A DNA stretch of 64,000 nucleotides from Arthonia radiata (taxonomy: Eukaryota; Ascomycota; Arthoniomycetes; Arthoniales; Arthoniaceae). Under the pieces are notes generated by a model. It saw only the letters and a program-made list of their open reading frames with translations. It searched no databases and was not told the origin of the DNA. This document shows positions 40,508-51,773 of this stretch, piece after piece. Every line of letters begins with the position of its first letter. The first letter of the stretch is position 1. Where the stretch lies: contig PSQN01000013.1 of assembly GCA_002989075.1 (NCBI GenBank), positions 964,379 to 1,028,378 of the forward strand. Reading direction: 5' to 3'. The position numbers and the translations under genes are program-made.

Positions 40508-41941
40508 ATGACATTCAGAATTTTCCCCGTGGTCCGAGACGACCCCGGCCCCCCTCCTGATGGCGGCCTTCAGGCCTGGCTCCAGATCCTCGCAGGTCAT
40601 CTCATCAATGCTCTGTCATGGGGATATTCCGCTTCATTCGGCGTCTATCAGCTTCATTATACGACCAAATTAGGATTGCCGGGTTCGCAAGTAGCCTGGG
40701 TTGGCTCCTTACAAGTTTTTCTCACGTTCTTTTTGGGAACATTCGCTGGCCGCTCTGCTGATGCGGGCTACGCTCAATACGCAGTCCTCCTGGGCTGTGT
40801 GTTGATCGTGCTTGGAACTTTCATGACCAGCTTGGCGACCGAGTACTGGCAGATTTTCCTTGCACAAGGCCTCTGTACCGGGCTCGGCATGGGCGCCTGC
40901 TATGTGCCATCCATGGCTGTAGTCGGCTCGTACTGGAAGGAAAGGAAAGCATTTGCCATAGGATTGACTGCTTCCGGGAGCGGCACAGGCAGCATACTGT
41001 TCTCCTTGGTCATTCAACATCTTGAGGGAACTATTGGGTTTCCTGGCGCAGTCCGGGTGCAAAGCTATCTCGCTCTAGCGTTCACGGTCGTCATCATGCT
41101 TACCCTTCGGCCACGTCTTCCACCACGCATGTCGGGTCCAATCATAGAATTGAAGGCATTCACGGAGCCGACGTACGTTCTCTTCGCGATCGGCGTATTT
41201 CTGATATTCTGGGCGGTGTACTTTTGCTTTTTCTTCATCAACACATTTGCGACCGAGCTCATTGGCCTCTCTCCGAACGAAGGTGTGAACCTGCTTGTGA
41301 TCATCAGCGCCATCGGCATCCCAGTACGACCCATGCTCGGATTCATTGCCGACAGATACCTTGGCACACTGCTTACCTTGATTGGTTCCACGGTATTCCT
41401 CGCTACCATGTTGTTCGTCTGGATTGCCGTTCGCAGCGTGAGCAGTCTATACGTGTATTCTGTTTTCTACGGATTCGCTACCGGCGCAACTCAAGGAAGT
41501 CAGTATACGTCTCCTCCATTCTCTTTACCTTTAGCATGTCCCACTGTCAAACCATGTTTCGAAGCGAGCCCTCCCGATCGTACCTCGAGAATTGACTAAC
41601 GATGTATGCATCGAGCAGTGTTCGTCGGCGGACTCGCAACATTGACCACGGACTTAAGCAAGCTAGGTGTTCGTTTCGGCATGGTGGATTCTATTCTAGC
41701 ATTCGCGTCATTGGCAGGACCGCCGTTGGCAGCTGCTTTGATCCAAAACGACAATGGAGGCTTCACCAAAGCACAGATATGGGGGGGTGTGGTGACGATG
41801 TGCGCTAGTCTCTTCATCTGCGCGGCTAAATGGACTCAAGTCAAGTTCGACGGCCCAGCTGAAGAGCTGAAGAGACAGCAACAAGATCTCAGTAGTTCGG
41901 AGGCTGTTCAAGTGGAAGATGACGGGCACGAGAAGGTATAA
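40508..41941 (+). CDS. Monocarboxylate-transporter-like MFS permease, two exons, 437 aa
   Basis: Exons: 40508-41498 and 41619-41941. The 120-nt intron has a GACTAAC branch site and the join gives GATQG-MFVGGLATLTTDL in phase. The N-terminus DDPGPPPDGGLQAWLQILAG is the fungal MCT/Mch signature (PDGGxxAW). Helices include SASFGVYQLHY, VGSLQVFLTFFLGTFAGR, FLAQGLCTGLGMGACYVPSM and the SYWKERKAFAIGLTASGSGT motif. The second half holds FCFFFINTFATELIGLSP and PVRPMLGFIADRYLG; the last helices are in exon 2. Fungal members of this group carry mono- or dicarboxylates, riboflavin or unknown metabolites. Edge gene of the accessory block; it could export or import a product, by position only. Confidence 0.87.
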
Positions 41942-42748
41942 GCTCCTTGTGCATACTTGGGCTCCAGACACCAAATGGAACTTGCGAATCCTAAGGCTAT
42001 TGGCATGGGGAGAAGTAACCTGGTCTCTGTCAAGACCAGCTTCGACGTCGCTGACCTCGGAAGGCTGCAAAAGACGACTGACAATCGTCTGGACTTTGCA
42101 GACGTTGCTACGTTCAACCCACTCGCCTGACACCGTGAGCAAGCAACGATCCTTCTCAAAGCCCCATAAGTTACCTCGCGCCCATCATGAGTACTCGTGG
42201 TGCACGGGTCCCATCGACCATCACCGCCAGCCGCCAGGTCTAAGCACCACTAAGCACTACACTGCGTCCACTACGCTCTACACCCCTGAGCTCATCGCAG
42301 CTCATCTACTGATCGCACCACCAACCCCTCGCAACGCCCAAGCTGCGGGACTGAAGGTCCCTGGGGATCAGATTTCGATGCAGAGAGAAGGCGGCTTGGG
42401 AGAGATGGGTGAACAGTTTACGCCTTGAGCAAACAGACAAGGTTGCGGAGGTCAGGCTGGTATTCTTTTTGGCTCAGAGCTCGCGCAAGCGAAAAGGCGT
42501 AGAGCAGCTGGCTTGCCATACCATGTAGGAGAGCATGCATAGAAGAAGAGAAAGACACTTCAAACATCCTTGTATTTCTGCACGTCATACGTATCATGCT
42601 AGAGAGCAATGCTCGCCCTCCAACATCAAGCAACGCAAAGTCAGTGGCCGCTCATCCCTCATGCATCAGCTGCCGCTCGTCACATCATATCTCATCACAG
42701 CACTCCACACTGTGGTCCGTACTCACCTCACCCACCCGCATTGGAAGC
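41942..42748. other. Intergenic, convergent 3' ends
   Basis: Lies between two genes that end toward each other. Short frames only; no transposon, repeat or RNA gene recognised. Confidence 0.45.
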
Positions 42749-44298
42749 TCACTCATACTCCCACCAACTCCTCTCACCCGTCTTCTTCCGCCCACCCATC
42801 CCATCACCAGCGATAGAAATCCCCTTAACTTTCTCCACCGCCGGCGGACTCTCATCGTACATGCTCCAGCTGGCCTGATTGCCCTTCGCCAGCTGCTTCA
42901 ACGGCACTGGCACGTTCCGGCTCGTGTTCTCATTCTGCTTTGTGGGGCTCTCGTCCGTCATCTCCCACTGGCTGCTGAAGTTCTTCTTGTGGCCCTTGGC
43001 ATTGTTCGTGATGTTGCCGAGTGGCATCTTGTCATCAGCTGCCGGACCGGCTGCGGCAGCTGAGCTGTTCTTCTGTGGATCGCCGATATTAACGTGGTCT
43101 TCGTAGAGGCCTGAGCGCGTGTCCTTTGGGCGCACACGCTCGGCCTGCGCAGGTCGTGGAGTCGCGTCGTCCTCGAAGTCGAAGTGGTGTTCGGCGTCTT
43201 TGCGCGCCTGAAGCCTCTGCGGACGGTGCGAAACTTCCTTCTCATCCTCGAGCCAGTCGATGTTGCGCTGTTGTCCAGGGTTAGGACGGGGCTTGGGTTT
43301 CTGGGGTGTGACGAAGTCTTCAAAGCCCCACTGTGAGCCGTGCTTGCTCTTGCGGTTCTCGGGCTTGATGTTCAGGGCCTCGTCGCCGAACTCGAAGTGG
43401 TTGTATTGCTTTGGGTGTGCTTTGCGGGTTTTCTCGGGGGAGCCGGCGTCGGTGGGTGCTTCATCAAAGAGGCGGTTCCCTTGGTAGTTCTTGCCAGCGC
43501 CGGCTTTGAGTGGGTTGCGCTTTGAGGGTGACATTGATCGCTCGGGAGGCAGATCGAGGCCGTCATTGAAGAGCTCTGAGGGGTCTCGGTGTGGAGGTCT
43601 GGCTGAAGCACGAGGGGCAACGGGGTTGGCTGGTGACTCTTCGCGCTCGAATTGACGTGGTGAGAAGAGATTGAGAGTGGTTTGAGAATTGGCGCCGCCT
43701 TTTGACCCGCGACGGCCCTGGCGCTCGTCGCTGAGGGAAACGCCGTTCATCACGCCGGTGAGCGAGTCGTCGATGGATGTGGTGAGTGTACGAATCTGGT
43801 CTTTGCCGTCGCGTATGGGCCAGCTCTTGCCTCGAGACCCGATGACGTCGACGGACTTGAGCAGAGAGCCTTGATCCCACATCAGACGGATCTGCTGGAT
43901 CTTTTGCTCCTTGTCGAAAATGACGATGTGAACCTGTGTGGCTCAACGTCAGCAAGCACAACCACGATCAGAGTCGACCCAATGTCGCTTACAATTGGCA
44001 GGGAGGCGGTGCGATCGATGAGAAAGTTGTCATCGAGGCCTGGGAGGAACGTGCCTCCACCACCCAGAAATTGAAATGTGGTTTCGGTCTCTACGCAGAT
44101 GTTGTTCTGCCCCTCCACGACGCTCAGGAAGTTCTCCTTCTTCTTGAGCTGCTGCTCTTGCGCGGTGAGGTGCTTGATGATTGCGGCGGGCTCAGTAATT
44201 GTCACTGTAGTTGGGATGTAATGCAGCGCAGCTCCAGGCGCGAGCGCGTCCATACTCGGACGGGCCAGGTAGGCCTCATATTTGGCGCGGAGAGCCAT
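42749..44298 (-). CDS. NTF2-like-domain protein with long disordered tail, two exons, 496 aa
   Basis: Exon 1 is 44298-43993 (102 codons) and exon 2 is 43933-42749; the 59-nt intron is phase 0. The first 150 residues look like an NTF2-like fold: MALRAKYEAYLARPSMDALA, LHYIPTTVTITEPAAIIKHL, CVETETTFQFLGGGGTFLPG, then VHIVIFDKEQKIQQIRLMWD, a typical beta strand plus Trp-Asp end. The rest is disordered, charged and rich in repeated aromatic-acidic motifs (HFEFGDEA, WGFEDFVTP, HHFDFEDDA, SSQWEMTDESP, SWSMYDESPP, WWEYE), several of a similar W/F-x-(D/E) pattern that could be short binding motifs. I recall this layout from unnamed ascomycete proteins; function unknown. Confidence 0.8.
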
Positions 44299-44814
44299 AC
44301 TTGACTATGTGCTCGTGATATCGCGGTAGGAAGGAAAATTTGTCGAGTCAAAAGAAGCTCGAGGAATGAAGACTGCTCAGGAGATGCGCAAGAAAGAGTG
44401 TGTTTGTTGGTTTCACGTGTCTGACGCACCTTCTCTGGCTCCCGCCCGTTTCCACGGCAGCCAGTATCGGATACTTCTCAATGCAGTAATTCTTGTGAAT
44501 ACCAGCAAAATTGAACGCGTTCTTTAATACTCTGATATCCTGATAGTCGGATTGCTTAGGAGGCGATACCATGTATTTTTATCCGTATAACATACATGGC
44601 CCACAGCGTGCCTGTCAGATTTACTGAGACTGGATGATGATCTCCGGCATGAACAGTCATTCGGTCGTGACACCATCCTTCCCATGCCCTCTAGATGAAA
44701 TGAGGGACCTACGATACCTGGATCGCCTGCGTGAAGCTTTGAGCAACTTCTTCCTCTTATTTAGACGTTTCAGCGTACGGCGTTCCATAATTCAACGGAC
44801 AGCGATGGTTCTCC
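44299..44814. other. Intergenic between two minus-strand genes
   Basis: Promoter of the NTF2-like gene and 3' region of the cytidine deaminase gene. Nothing else recognised. Confidence 0.45.
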
Positions 44815-45590
44815 TCAGCTGCTTGCCGCACGCGGAGGATCAAGAGAACCCGGTCCGAAGGACAATGGCAGTAGCTAGTGAGAACAATCAGACGGCTGAA
44901 GTCAGCATGATGATCATCAGCCGATATCTTACCTCTCCAAGCGTCTTCATAATATGCTTGCCTCTGCTGTCAAACATGTAGACAGGCGTATCAAGCTGTC
45001 AGGTACACTCGTCAGCATCTTTTCGCACGTAGTATCACCTCGACGAGCCTTCAGGCATGATCGTGAATGCAACCGCAACTCGAGACCTTGCTGTGTGTCT
45101 GAAATGCATGAAGAGGAACATACATCACAAAACTCCCGAAGTGCCTGTCTGCAGTTACCACATGGACCGCAGAACCCTTGCAGCGTGCCATCGTCCAGAT
45201 CCGTCTTGTCCGTTGCCACTCCCACTGCTTTGAACTTCGTCGCTTGCGCACTGGCTACTGCGGTGCCTAGAGCGACGCGCTCTGCACATGTACCGGTCGG
45301 GAAGGCGACATTTTCGACGTTTGCGCCGGTGATGAGATAACCGCTTTGTGTTAGGAGCACAGCGCCAACGCGGAAGTGGGAGTGCGGACCTGTTTTTGGG
45401 TTAGCACCGTTGAGCGAGATAGATCGTCTGAAGCTGTTCCCCGTTGAAGAAGAGGTGGAGGCACACAGTATGCACGATCTCGCGCCATCAAGCTGAAGTC
45501 ACGTAACGCGATTAGTTCACTATCGGCGTCACCAAAGCCGAGACATCTGGGAAAGCAGGTGATGTCGATAAAACCACTCGATGTGTGCAT
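44815..45590 (-). CDS. Cytidine deaminase, four exons, about 170 aa
   Basis: Converts cytidine and deoxycytidine to uridines in pyrimidine salvage; cytosolic homotetramer. Exon 1 is 45590-45467, exon 2 45389-45124, exon 3 runs about 44995-44934, and exon 4 ends in TGA at 44815. The spliced core is AYCPHSHFRVGAVLLTQSGY, then NVENVAFPTGTCAERVALGT with the zinc Cys and catalytic Glu of CAE, and GFCGPCGNCRQALREFC with the two further zinc cysteines. The tail reads VYMFDSRGKHIMKTLGELLP and SFGPGSLDPP. The first residues (MHTSSGFIDIT) are variable and a slightly different start is possible. Intact. Confidence 0.9.
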
Positions 45591-45753
45591 GACGAAGAGA
45601 TAGATATTGGAGCAGACGCCAGGCGAGTTGGTATGATGAAGAAGAAGGATGTAAGACGAAGGAAGTAGCATTCCAAACGATATATTTATGTTTTTCCAAC
45701 ACCAACCCAGGCTACCTGATCAAGACATCATCGATGATCAAAACCGCAACCGA

Positions 45754-46877
45754 TCATATCGGCACGGTCAGCGGATTCATCACCGACGCGCCTCCGTCCA
45801 CGACCAGGTTTGCTCCAGTCATGTATGAACTGAAGCCGCTGGCTAAGAAGCCAGCCACTCTCGCAACTTCCTGCGGCAATCCAGCTCTTTCAAGTCCGAT
45901 GATGGATTTCTGGCTCTCTTCCGACTGCAGACTAGACGGCGGCAGCTGACTGCTCATTCCACGCATATCAAAGTTGCTCAGGTTTACACCCACGTCAATC
46001 TGACCCGGCGAGACACAGTTGATGCGCACGCCCGTGCCCTTCAGCACGGCAACGCCAGACTTTACAAGCCCTAGCGACGCGTGCGCCGACATGGTCAATG
46101 CTGGGCCCCAACAGCCTGCACGTATCAGCTTCCGTCTGCAAACGCCCGACGGAACAGACGGGGATCCCACTCACCGCCATGTGTGCTGGCCACAGAGCTC
46201 ACGACAATGATGCTGCCATACTTCTCGTCCTTCGGAGCAGCGTTCGGGTAGTTGCCCTTGGATGTGGTCTTGCCCATGGCTGCGGGCGCGTACTTCAGCG
46301 CGAAGAATGCAGCCATTGAATTTGTCTCGAAGCACTTGAGCAATTCGTTGGGTCCTGTTTCCGCAATGGACGAAGGTCCGAGCAATCCTGAGCTCGTCAC
46401 CCAGATGTCAAGCCTTGATTCTGTTAGTCCCTGCTCTTGTAACGCGCCGCTGTCCGAGAGCGTACCGGCCCCATTGGTTCAAGATCTCGTCGATGAGTCC
46501 GAGTGTGTCCTGCTCATCGGCTATGTGCAAAGGATATTCGATGACCTTGGTATTTGGATGGGCTTTGGAAACTTCAGCGCCGGCAGTCTGCCCATTGCTG
46601 CCATGTGCGCATGCTGCAGGACGTCGTGAGCAGCCCTTCGGTTACGAGGTAACGGACAGTGTCATACCGTAAATGCAAGCGGCGCCATGAGCTATGATGC
46701 ACAAGCACGTCAGCTCATGTCAAGTAGCAGCCAGTGTGAAGAGCGTGTACCAGCTAATTCGAGAGTGATGGCCTTTCCCACTGGCTGGTCTGCACCTGTC
46801 ACGATGCAGATGAAGCCGTACAGCTTTCCATCAGGGCGGTAGGGCGAGAAGTGGGACTTATCATCGATGTGTGACAT
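45754..46877 (-). CDS. Atypical short-chain dehydrogenase/reductase (SDR), five exons, 299 aa
   Basis: Exons: 46877-46751, 46691-46668, 46613-46466, 46413-46175 and 46115-45754; all in phase. Rossmann start FICIVTGADQPVGKAITLEL, then LAAHGAACIYACAHG. The usual NNAG is replaced by VTSSG (RLDIWVTSSGLLGPSSIAET). The catalytic Ser region is kept (IIVVSSVASTHGG), but the Tyr-x-x-x-Lys position reads CWGPALTMSAHASLGLVK, with Leu and Ala where Tyr and Lys are expected. The C-terminal part is normal (VRINCVSPGQIDVGVNL, EVARVAGFLASGFSSYMTGA, VVDGGASVMNPLT). The fold looks whole but the classical catalytic set is missing, so it may bind NAD(P) without classical SDR catalysis. Confidence 0.85.
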
Positions 46878-48143
46878 TCCAAAACGCAAATGCTAAGTTT
46901 CCAGGCTTGAATAATCTCATGATGCTGGCAGGTGACCATTCCACTGTCAAGATACTTTGCTTATCAGCTGGGACGAGATTTGGCGGAGATGCTCTGATAG
47001 CACAACCCCACTGTTGAGGGCAGACCCTGTCCGCCTGTGTTCCAAAAAGGCAACATTGAATATACGCTAGCCTCATCTGGGTGCGGTCTCGCTGCCCGAA
47101 GAGCCCTTCAGCAATTCATCCATTTCATGCGCGCTCTTTGTCAGTCGCCGGCGTACTCGTCAGACTAATCCATCCAGTCATCACTCTTACGCGAAAGCGC
47201 TGGGTAAGACGAGGTTTCAGAGGACAAGGCCATCATGTAACCTGAACGAAGAGAGCGCTTGGGCCGCTAGTTTAGCGTTCCCTTGAATGGATCGCTACCC
47301 CGGTGTTGCGTGCAGATCCCTGAGTTGCGCATCAACCTTCACGGCTTGTTGCAATGCGGTGAATCGACAGAGAAGTCATGTGCTCCTCGTTTGATTGCTT
47401 TCATGCAGCACTCCTGGTCAGCCTGCTCATACTCAGTCATGGCCACGGCGACGTGGCTGCACCGAAGGCTGCCCACCTTGCCTCCCTGGCATGGCCGTCG
47501 TTTGTCGGACCTCACCGCTCCTGCCCTCACCACGTCACCAGTGGCATCTCTTCAATGACCACTCTTGCTCGTCTTCATTCTTCTTCACAAGATGAATTCT
47601 TACCCACCAACACGCCGCCGCAGCCTTGACGAGTCGATCCTCCAAGAAAAAGGCTATTAGCCCGGCCTCCATTATGCAGGACAACGTTGGTCTTGCAGTA
47701 GCTCTAGATCGACCAACCTTCTCGACCTGCTTTAAGTAAGTCACAATCGCTTTCAGCTGTCATCCCGTCCAACACAAGGCTCTGTGCCGACCATTTGTGA
47801 ATACAATACCACTTCACGTCGAGCACGAGCCTACACATGACACCCTCTTACTACCTGCCTCGGAAGACGGGATCCTCAGATCTATCTCGGGTCCCAGATC
47901 TGTGGAAACCCTTATTGCACTAGCTTTTACGTTGCGTGCCGCCTTCGACCGGCACACTTTTGCGGTTCCTTCCAGCTTCTAAGCGACGTCGTTGGCGATC
48001 TCGACAGGATCCATGTCGAGGCTGCGTCGTACGGCCTTGAATATGCACTTTTGTCTTCTTCCTCCTCATTTCTTATCTGATTCCCTCTGTCCTGCGAGCG
48101 CTTCCCACTAATCAAGGCTTCTAGTGAACCTGGCAGATTAGAC
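46878..48143. other. Upstream region of the 842-codon frame, with an exon-like ATG segment
   Basis: Most of this stretch shows no gene. At 47674-47735 an ATG-led segment (MQDNVGLAVALDRPTFSTCF) ends at a GTAAGT donor and could be the first exon of the next gene. Further open pieces lie at about 47797-47982 (HVEHEPTHDTLLLPASEDGI) and 47990-48080 (DLDRIHVEAASYGLEYALLS). I could not join them in phase with confidence. Confidence 0.4.
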
Positions 48144-50672
48144 TTGTTACGCCCACGCGTATTGAAAACGGAATTGAAAAGCCTCAAAACAGGACCAGAT
48201 GTAGCTGACTTCACAAATCGAGTCAACGTCGTTCGCGCATTGAATCTTCCGTCAAAGGCGCAACAGCTGTGTCTGTCGCAAGACGAGCAGAAACTCCTTC
48301 GGCAGCTGAAAAGTTTGCTCTCAAAAGGTCCAGATGCTTTCACGTCATTAGCGGCGTTTCTAAAACAACAACTCAACGCCGGCGAACCAGGCAAGATGAT
48401 GTCCACATCCTCTTCTGTTTACTCGTCTCGGAAATCTTCGCAGATCAATCTGAAGGAGGCGCTGAAGGAACTTGATATATATTACTGGAGGACACATCAA
48501 GATCTTCTCCACAACTACAACGCATGCGAAAGCAATGAATGCACCCCAGAGAGGCCAGTGGCAGAAGAGCCACATCAAGAAAAGTCGAGAGGTCGCTCAC
48601 GGAGGTCCTCTATCAAACATGTCATCTCGAAAATGAGTTTGGCAGAATCGTCCATACCACAATCACCTCCCCTACCTTCGGATATACCAGTCGTTCCGAT
48701 AACGACTCCAGCACACTCTTCAACTCGCAGTAAGTCTTGGGCACCAACTCGAAGAAGCACTACCAAGGCTGCTACGAGGCCTCCGTCACCTGCGCCTTCT
48801 TTCCATGGACCCTCGGAGTACATCAACGACCCGGATGCTCGAGCGAAGCTAAAGGCGTATCTGACTACTTCAGACAAGTTTCAAGAGGTACTCGACTATG
48901 GTTTCCCTTCTGCCTTGGCGACCCCAGTCATGAAAGAGTCGCCAGTCATTCCACCACCGGCACCGTCGACCCGTGGTTGCAACCCCGGTCTAGATGTACA
49001 GCGCTTCATGCGCAATAACGTGATCTCTTGGCTGGAGAGCGAAGCGAATCATAGTGCTCGGCACAGTGTCCAGCCGGTCGAGCTGACGTTGCTTGATTCA
49101 CCCATGAGTAAGAGCGAGAGGGAGGTCGAGATGCTGGCGCGCGAGCTTGCCTCTCAGAACGCTTCCGTGCCTCATGAGGACCTTAATAACGATCCTGAGC
49201 ATTACGAGCGCGAATTCGACATCAGTGATTATGAGCACGCTATCGATGACAGTCAGGATGACCGTGGCACGCCATCGCCAGTGAGCCCTGTGACGCCCAC
49301 AACGCCTGAATGTATTCCACTGCCTTTGTCAACCTCCTCTTCATCACCTCGGCGTACTCTGTCCTCCGTGCAATCCCAGCGAGCGGACTCAATGGAGGAG
49401 TGCCTCAAGCGCGCACCTTCACGGTCATACGAGATTGGCCGCGCAGGTGATTTTTGCAGCTCTTCCACAAGCATGGTCCGCACAGCTCCTTCCATACCCA
49501 ACTTCGCAGACTTGCAGCCAGCGCGTCCGATCGTGCATATACCCAGTCACTCTCGTCCATCTATCGACATCTCGCCAGTTTCCAGTGCGGGTGCCCGCTC
49601 CTCCCTCAACTCTCAACAACCGCGCACCTCCCCACGCCGCGTGGCACCGTTGATGACATCCTCACCTCATCATCGAACCCATCGCGCCCATCGCAGCGAC
49701 ACATCGTCAGCACCGGCACCAAACGTGCCCAGAGCTTCTAAGAAGAGGCCACATATCCGCACCTCCCTTGACAAGCCCCTACCACATCGACCAGGCGAGG
49801 ACAGCTTGTTTTCACCTATGTCTTTAGCCTCGCCAATATCACCAGCAGCAAAACACCATAAGCATACTGCAAAGCAGTACTCTTATGATACGCCCGCCGC
49901 TTACATGACGCCGCGCTCTCCACCACTTGTGGACACTGCGCCTCGACAGATGACATTGCGCATGACCTTGACTCGTCCTGAGCTCCGTGCACCCGACGAA
50001 GAGATCTACGGCACTCCTGACGCTGCACCAGCTCCGGCGGTCATGCCTTCGCCGTTTGGCAGAGGCAAGAGCAAGTCCCGCAAGCATCAGCACAATCATT
50101 CACTGCAACCCGCCGGTCAAGCTCTACACACAAGCCCGTCCACTCCCGGTATCGGCTTTGCTGGCATCCGCAAGAAACACAGCGTCAGCGGTCCGCGGAC
50201 CGCAACACGACGAACCTCAGAGATCGAGGTAGTCCGCTCTTCATCCTCCACCGACACCACCCGCTCCATTCTCACCACCGGCGATCGTAGCCTCGTACAT
50301 CCAGATCTACCACCCCACGTCCTGATGCGCGAGCGCGAAGTGCAGAAGCGCGAGCCCAACAAGCTACGCAAAGCCCGAACGGACCCGATACCTCGCATGC
50401 CTGCTGAACAACCGCAGCAGCAGGCGTTGCAACATTCGCTTGATTGCTTCGGCTTCCCATACGAGCGCCAGCAGATGGCCCAGCCGCCGCTGGCGCAAAT
50501 GGAAAGTGATGGCGCATGGCGGTTGGTTCCGCCGAATGCGGTCGCTGCGCAGAATCTTGGCCTAGGAAAGGGTGAGGGAAGGGAGAAGAGGAGTCTGTGG
50601 AAGAAGATGAGCTTGAGTGGAATCAGGGGGAAGCCGGGGCTCGTGCTGCCTCAGGCGCTTGCCAAACCTTAG
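48144..50672 (+). CDS. Large disordered Ser/Pro-rich protein, last exon of 842 codons, unknown
   Basis: The open frame begins without an ATG (TTG at 48144; in-frame stop at 48078-48080). Splice-acceptor strings with a CACTAATC branch site lie just before it, so it is probably a 3' exon of a longer gene starting upstream, perhaps at 47674. The first in-frame ATG is 48396. Near the start it looks helical and conserved (SQDEQKLLRQLKSLLSKGPD, SLAAFLKQQLNAGEPGKMM, KEALKELDIYYWRTHQDLL). The rest is low-complexity Ser/Pro/Arg with many SP/TP sites and short basic patches. The C-terminus is RSLWKKMSLSGIRGKPGL, a basic amphipathic end as in membrane- or cortex-bound proteins. No family recognised. Confidence 0.7.
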   Translation: MLRPRVLKTELKSLKTGPDVADFTNRVNVVRALNLPSKAQQLCLSQDEQKLLRQLKSLLSKGPDAFTSLAAFLKQQLNAGEPGKMMSTSSSVYSSRKSSQINLKEALKELDIYYWRTHQDLLHNYNACESNECTPERPVAEEPHQEKSRGRSRRSSIKHVISKMSLAESSIPQSPPLPSDIPVVPITTPAHSSTRSKSWAPTRRSTTKAATRPPSPAPSFHGPSEYINDPDARAKLKAYLTTSDKFQEVLDYGFPSALATPVMKESPVIPPPAPSTRGCNPGLDVQRFMRNNVISWLESEANHSARHSVQPVELTLLDSPMSKSEREVEMLARELASQNASVPHEDLNNDPEHYEREFDISDYEHAIDDSQDDRGTPSPVSPVTPTTPECIPLPLSTSSSSPRRTLSSVQSQRADSMEECLKRAPSRSYEIGRAGDFCSSSTSMVRTAPSIPNFADLQPARPIVHIPSHSRPSIDISPVSSAGARSSLNSQQPRTSPRRVAPLMTSSPHHRTHRAHRSDTSSAPAPNVPRASKKRPHIRTSLDKPLPHRPGEDSLFSPMSLASPISPAAKHHKHTAKQYSYDTPAAYMTPRSPPLVDTAPRQMTLRMTLTRPELRAPDEEIYGTPDAAPAPAVMPSPFGRGKSKSRKHQHNHSLQPAGQALHTSPSTPGIGFAGIRKKHSVSGPRTATRRTSEIEVVRSSSSTDTTRSILTTGDRSLVHPDLPPHVLMREREVQKREPNKLRKARTDPIPRMPAEQPQQQALQHSLDCFGFPYERQQMAQPPLAQMESDGAWRLVPPNAVAAQNLGLGKGEGREKRSLWKKMSLSGIRGKPGLVLPQALAKP

Positions 50673-51773
50673 CGTGAGGAGGTTTGCGTTGTCGAGAGGG
50701 TGAAGAGACAGGCAGATTGAGTGGCAGAGGAGGCACCCAGTCATGCATTCACGAGCATTCACACACATTTGACAGCATTCACGAAGGTCACAGGCATGCA
50801 TACACGGCCGCCACTTCACATTATTGTATGAGTACGATCTCCATCATATAGCTACAATATCGCACATGAGTACAAACGAGAGCTAGTCTATCAGCCACTC
50901 TCCTTCCATTCCCTTCGTTCATGGCACTTGTGTGCTGTTATGCGACTTCCTTGTGATCAGTCGCAGACCGCAGCGCGATCTAGTGCCTCCGTGAACTCGC
51001 ATCAACCGCAAACATCTTGAAACAAGCATCTGACATCTCACCTCGCTTCGCACTCGCAGACCCGTGCAATACCGAGCGTCTGCCCTAAGAATCGCATCGT
51101 AATCGGCATCCCACCCTCGCGACATAGCCACTTTTACACGGAAACACCCCACACCTTTTTTGACGCTCACATCACGCACACATATACACACGAACCAAAA
51201 TCCATCAAAGCACACCCAACAAAGGCGCAAACGTGATCGCAAGGGGCTGAAAAGCATCAAAGCATCCATGTAATTAGGATTCATGAACCGATGGAAGATT
51301 GTCCCAGTCTGAAACAAATAGTCTACGTGTCCATTGTGGACTTGAGACGCCTGTCAGTGTCGGCGTGAGACAGACGGAGTGACGGGGGACGGTTTCGCCC
51401 GTTTTCAAGACATTAGAGCCGTGGAGTGTAGGGTTTGGTGGATGTCAGACTTCAGATGAGGATTGTTGTGCGTTTGGCGTGTGAACGATGGGATTATTGT
51501 TGTAGCGGGACGAGGATTGTGTGAAAATACACCCAGGGCAGCGTACACAATCACGCATTCATTTCGCATCGCATCCACCGTACAAGCAATGGGCATTGCG
51601 AGCTTTCAGTGACCCAGAGCCGAATATGGCAGTCACCATCACACCTGCATGGTCTTGTGAATCAAAATCATCACTTCATTACCAGAGACGCAGACGCCTC
51701 GCTATCCAAACACGCCCAGGCACTCAGACTGTACGCTCACAAGCAGTCGCGTGTATAGCACAATCAACGGGCC
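50673..51773. other. Intergenic, convergent 3' ends
   Basis: 1.1 kb between two genes that end toward each other. Short runs of CATTCACA-like repeats near 50740-50780; no gene or RNA recognised. Confidence 0.45.
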
